Shown here: in pieces, positions 4,792 to 5,950 of the stretch
How positions within the stretch are numbered: position 1 is the first letter of the stretch
How the letters are laid out: every line of letters begins with the position of its first letter
Assembly: GCA_964484045.1 (NCBI GenBank)
Contig: CAZAEP010000167.1
Location: 1 to 5,950, forward strand
DNA: 5,950 nt
Direction: 5' to 3'
From: J134 sp964484045
GTDB taxonomy: Bacteria; Pseudomonadota; Alphaproteobacteria; Sphingomonadales; Rhodothalassiaceae
Made by a program: the position numbers and the translations under genes
Notes under the pieces: model-generated
What the model was told of the DNA's origin: nothing
Databases searched by the model: none
Seen by the model: the letters and a program-made list of their open reading frames with translations, nothing else

Positions 4792-5463
4792 TCAGAACCG
4801 AAAGCGCCGTGGCGCCTCGAAGCCGGGCAACAGCGGAGAGAAGGCGTCGAAGAGATCGCGGCCACCCACGACACCGTCCGCACGCGTAATCAGATGTCCG
4901 CGCGAAACGGCGCCTTCGCGACGAACGCAGACGAGCCGTCCGCCCTCGGCGAGTTGATCGGTCAGCGCCGGCGGCACGACCTCGACCGCCCCATTGATGA
5001 CGATGACGTCGAACGGCGCCTCGCTTGGCGCACCGGCAACGAGCGATGCCTCGATGACCACGGCATTGTCGACACCGAGCTCGGCGAGCTTGGCGCTCGC
5101 CTGCTCGGCGAGCTCGTGATGTTCCTCGACCGCGACCACGGTCTCCGCGAGCCGTGCGAGAACGGCGGTGGAGTAGCCGGTTGCGCAGGCGATGTCGAGA
5201 ACCGTATCGGCGGGAGTGATGAGCGCTTCGCCGATGAGCCGCGCAAAGATCATCGGCTCCATCAGATAGCGCCCCGGCGCGACCTCGAGGTCCTCGTCGA
5301 CATAGGCGACGCCGCGCAGGCACTTGGGCACGAAGTGCTCGCGCGGCACTGCGCGAAGGGCCGCGAGCACGCGCGCATCGGTGACCCGGTTGGGGAGAAT
5401 CTGGCCGGCAATCATGGCCCGCCGCGAGGCGGCTGCGACATCGCTGGCGACTGGTTCATTCAT
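4792..5463 (-). CDS. pcm: Divergent protein-L-isoaspartate O-methyltransferase family protein
   Basis: A 223-residue SAM-dependent methyltransferase. Classical members methylate isoaspartyl residues in damaged proteins, starting their repair in the cytoplasm. ATG 5463 has AAGGGGA (5479 to 5473) nine nucleotides upstream. The N-terminal Met-Ile-x-x-Gln-Ile-Leu and VPREHFVP (39-46) are typical of the family. SAM-binding motif I is VLDIACATGYSTAVLARL (88-105), where the family usually has a Gly-rich VLEIGTGSGYQTAVL. An acidic residue at the end of the next strand (V112-E113) should bind the ribose. FDVIVINGAVEVVPPAL (151-167) corresponds to the family's ITAAAPEIPEAL region, and GGRLVCV (174-180) to motif III. 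The GQTIS-type substrate segment before motif I is replaced by VAPGRYLMEP (61-70), and the C-terminus is LFDAFSPLLPGFEAPRRF. The fold assignment is secure, but isoaspartate repair activity is not. It heads the block pcm-tolC-popZ. Confidence 0.9.
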   Translation of the reverse strand: MNEPVASDVAAASRRAMIAGQILPNRVTDARVLAALRAVPREHFVPKCLRGVAYVDEDLEVAPGRYLMEPMIFARLIGEALITPADTVLDIACATGYSTAVLARLAETVVAVEEHHELAEQASAKLAELGVDNAVVIEASLVAGAPSEAPFDVIVINGAVEVVPPALTDQLAEGGRLVCVRREGAVSRGHLITRADGVVGGRDLFDAFSPLLPGFEAPRRFRF

Positions 5464-5530
5464 CGGCTGCGGTCCCCTTCATCTCGCCCGAGGCCGTGCG
5501 ACAGGATCGGAATGGCGCCGGCGGCCCCGA

Positions 5531-5559
5531 CTTATAGCCAGTGCGGACCGCCCTGACAA
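5531..5559 (-). promoter_or_regulatory. Strong sigma-70-type promoter of pcm
   Basis: Minus strand TTGTCA (5559 to 5554), exactly 17 nt, TATAAG (5536 to 5531); each element matches its consensus in five of six positions. Transcription should begin near 5524, giving a leader of about 61 nt. It is the clearest promoter in the window and is divergent from the tRNA-Cys promoter. Confidence 0.68.
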
Positions 5560-5594
5560 CGGCCCGCGAGCGCCGCTTTGCGACACGACGAGCG

Positions 5595-5623
5595 TTGCGC
5601 CCTCGCCACGGCTTTGCTATATC
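5595..5623 (+). promoter_or_regulatory. Candidate tRNA-Cys promoter
   Basis: TTGCGC (5595-5600), 17 nt, TATATC (5618-5623) lies 19 bp before the tRNA, so the primary transcript would carry only a short 5' leader for RNase P. It is back to back with the pcm promoter, with about 35 bp between the two -35 elements. Confidence 0.5.
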
Positions 5624-5642
5624 GCCGCCCGCACGCTCCCGG

Positions 5643-5716
5643 GGCCCGGTGGCGGAGTGGTGACGCAGAGGACTGCAAATCCTTGTACGCCGGTTCGATT
5701 CCGGCCCGGGCCTCCA
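5643..5716 (+). tRNA. tRNA-Cys (GCA)
   Basis: A complete cloverleaf of 74 nt with encoded CCA. The acceptor GGCCCGG (5643-5649) pairs with CCGGGCC (5706-5712), followed by U73 (5713), the discriminator base of tRNA-Cys, and CCA (5714-5716). The D stem pairs GCG (5652-5654) with CGC (5664-5666). The anticodon stem pairs GAGGA (5668-5672) with TCCTT (5680-5684) through one G-U pair, and the loop CTGCAAA carries GCA at 5675-5677. The T arm GCCGG-TTCGATT-CCGGC (5689-5705) is perfect. It reads UGC and UGU codons. Confidence 0.98.
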
Positions 5717-5778
5717 TCGTCTCTCGACGTCGCTCGTCACAGCGTGCGATGCAGTCGCGGCGGACGCTTCGAGAGGGC

Positions 5779-5807
5779 TTCACAGCGCCGCCATTTCGTC
5801 TTATATG
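5779..5807 (+). promoter_or_regulatory. Candidate tRNA-Asn promoter
   Basis: TTCACA (5779-5784; five of six -35 positions), 17 nt, TATATG (5802-5807). The start would be near 5814, about 80 nt before the tRNA. This 179-bp gap between the tRNAs holds no gene that I can support. Confidence 0.45.
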
Positions 5808-5814
5808 GTGCGCC

Positions 5815-5832
5815 CGCGGCACTGCTGCCGCG
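5815..5832 (+). repeat. Perfect 7-bp hairpin in the gap between the tRNAs
   Basis: CGCGGCA (5815-5821), loop CTGC, TGCCGCG (5826-5832). It begins right at the predicted start of the tRNA-Asn transcript. It could be a 5' leader structure or a T-poor terminator for tRNA-Cys read-through (the next bases are ATTGCG). Confidence 0.4.
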
Positions 5833-5895
5833 ATTGCGAGCCACCACAGAATTCCGGTTCCGGCCCGAGGGGTCGCCCCCCGTGCCGGCACCTGA

Positions 5896-5950
5896 TCCCC
5901 GGTAGCTCAGTTGGTAGAGCAAGCGGCTGTTAACCGCTGGGTCGCTGGTT
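5896..5950 (+). tRNA. tRNA-Asn (GTT), 5' part (cut by right edge)
   Basis: TCCCCGG acceptor 5' strand (5896-5902), TA, D arm GCTCAGTTGGTAGAGC (5905-5920), anticodon stem AGCGG/CCGCT (5922-5926/5934-5938) around the loop CTGTTAA with GTT at 5929-5931, then the variable loop and the start of the T arm (CTGGTT) at the edge. The acceptor 3' strand lies outside the window. It reads asparagine codons AAC and AAU. Confidence 0.96.

Noticed and set aside
4552..5556. Open frame of 334 codons on the plus strand
   Set aside because: It is antisense to the start of tolC and all of pcm, both of which are clear family members. Its translation is Arg/Asp-rich and low in structure, as expected of a shadow in GC-rich DNA.

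Overview
The window is GC-rich chromosomal DNA from an alphaproteobacterium. The evidence is the minus-strand gene series pcm, tolC, popZ (DUF2497), valS, which I recognise as a conserved alphaproteobacterial neighbourhood, together with PopZ itself, a polar-organising protein characteristic of that class. I cannot name the species.

Layout from left to right. 1-460 is the 5' third-codon-exact start of valS on the minus strand, cut by the window edge. 461-676 is a divergent spacer with an AT-rich patch. 677-1540 and 1668-2414 are two plus-strand genes: a roughly seven-span membrane protein with a very basic Arg/Trp loop, then a Tat-signal lipoprotein with a small cysteine-rich hydrophobic C-terminus. 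2449-3030 is popZ (minus), with an 18-bp tandem repeat that encodes a Pro-Glu stretch. 3122-4567 is a tolC-family outer-membrane efflux gene (minus). 4792-5463 is a divergent pcm-family methyltransferase gene (minus). 5464-5642 is a divergent promoter region. 5643-5716 is tRNA-Cys(GCA) and 5896-5950 is the 5' part of tRNA-Asn(GTT), both on the plus strand.

How they fit together. The minus-strand genes are housekeeping genes: protein methylation, outer-membrane export, pole organisation and tRNA charging. They probably have several promoters; the best-looking is ahead of pcm (TTGTCA-17-TATAAG). The tRNAs have their own plausible promoters. The two plus-strand genes do not belong to this block. 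They lie between popZ and valS in the opposite direction and look like an inserted two-gene module. A 9-bp direct repeat (GAGGATCCG) abuts the first start codon and overlaps the last stop codon of the module.

The module is the most interesting part of the window. Its second protein has a twin-arginine lipoprotein signal and a C-terminus with six cysteines (C-x18-C-x3-C-x9-C-x2-C-x14-C) that recalls halocin-C8-like peptide domains. Its first protein is an unrecognised membrane protein that could serve as partner, transporter or self-protection factor. That functional reading is inference. The gene structures, signals and cysteine pattern are seen directly.
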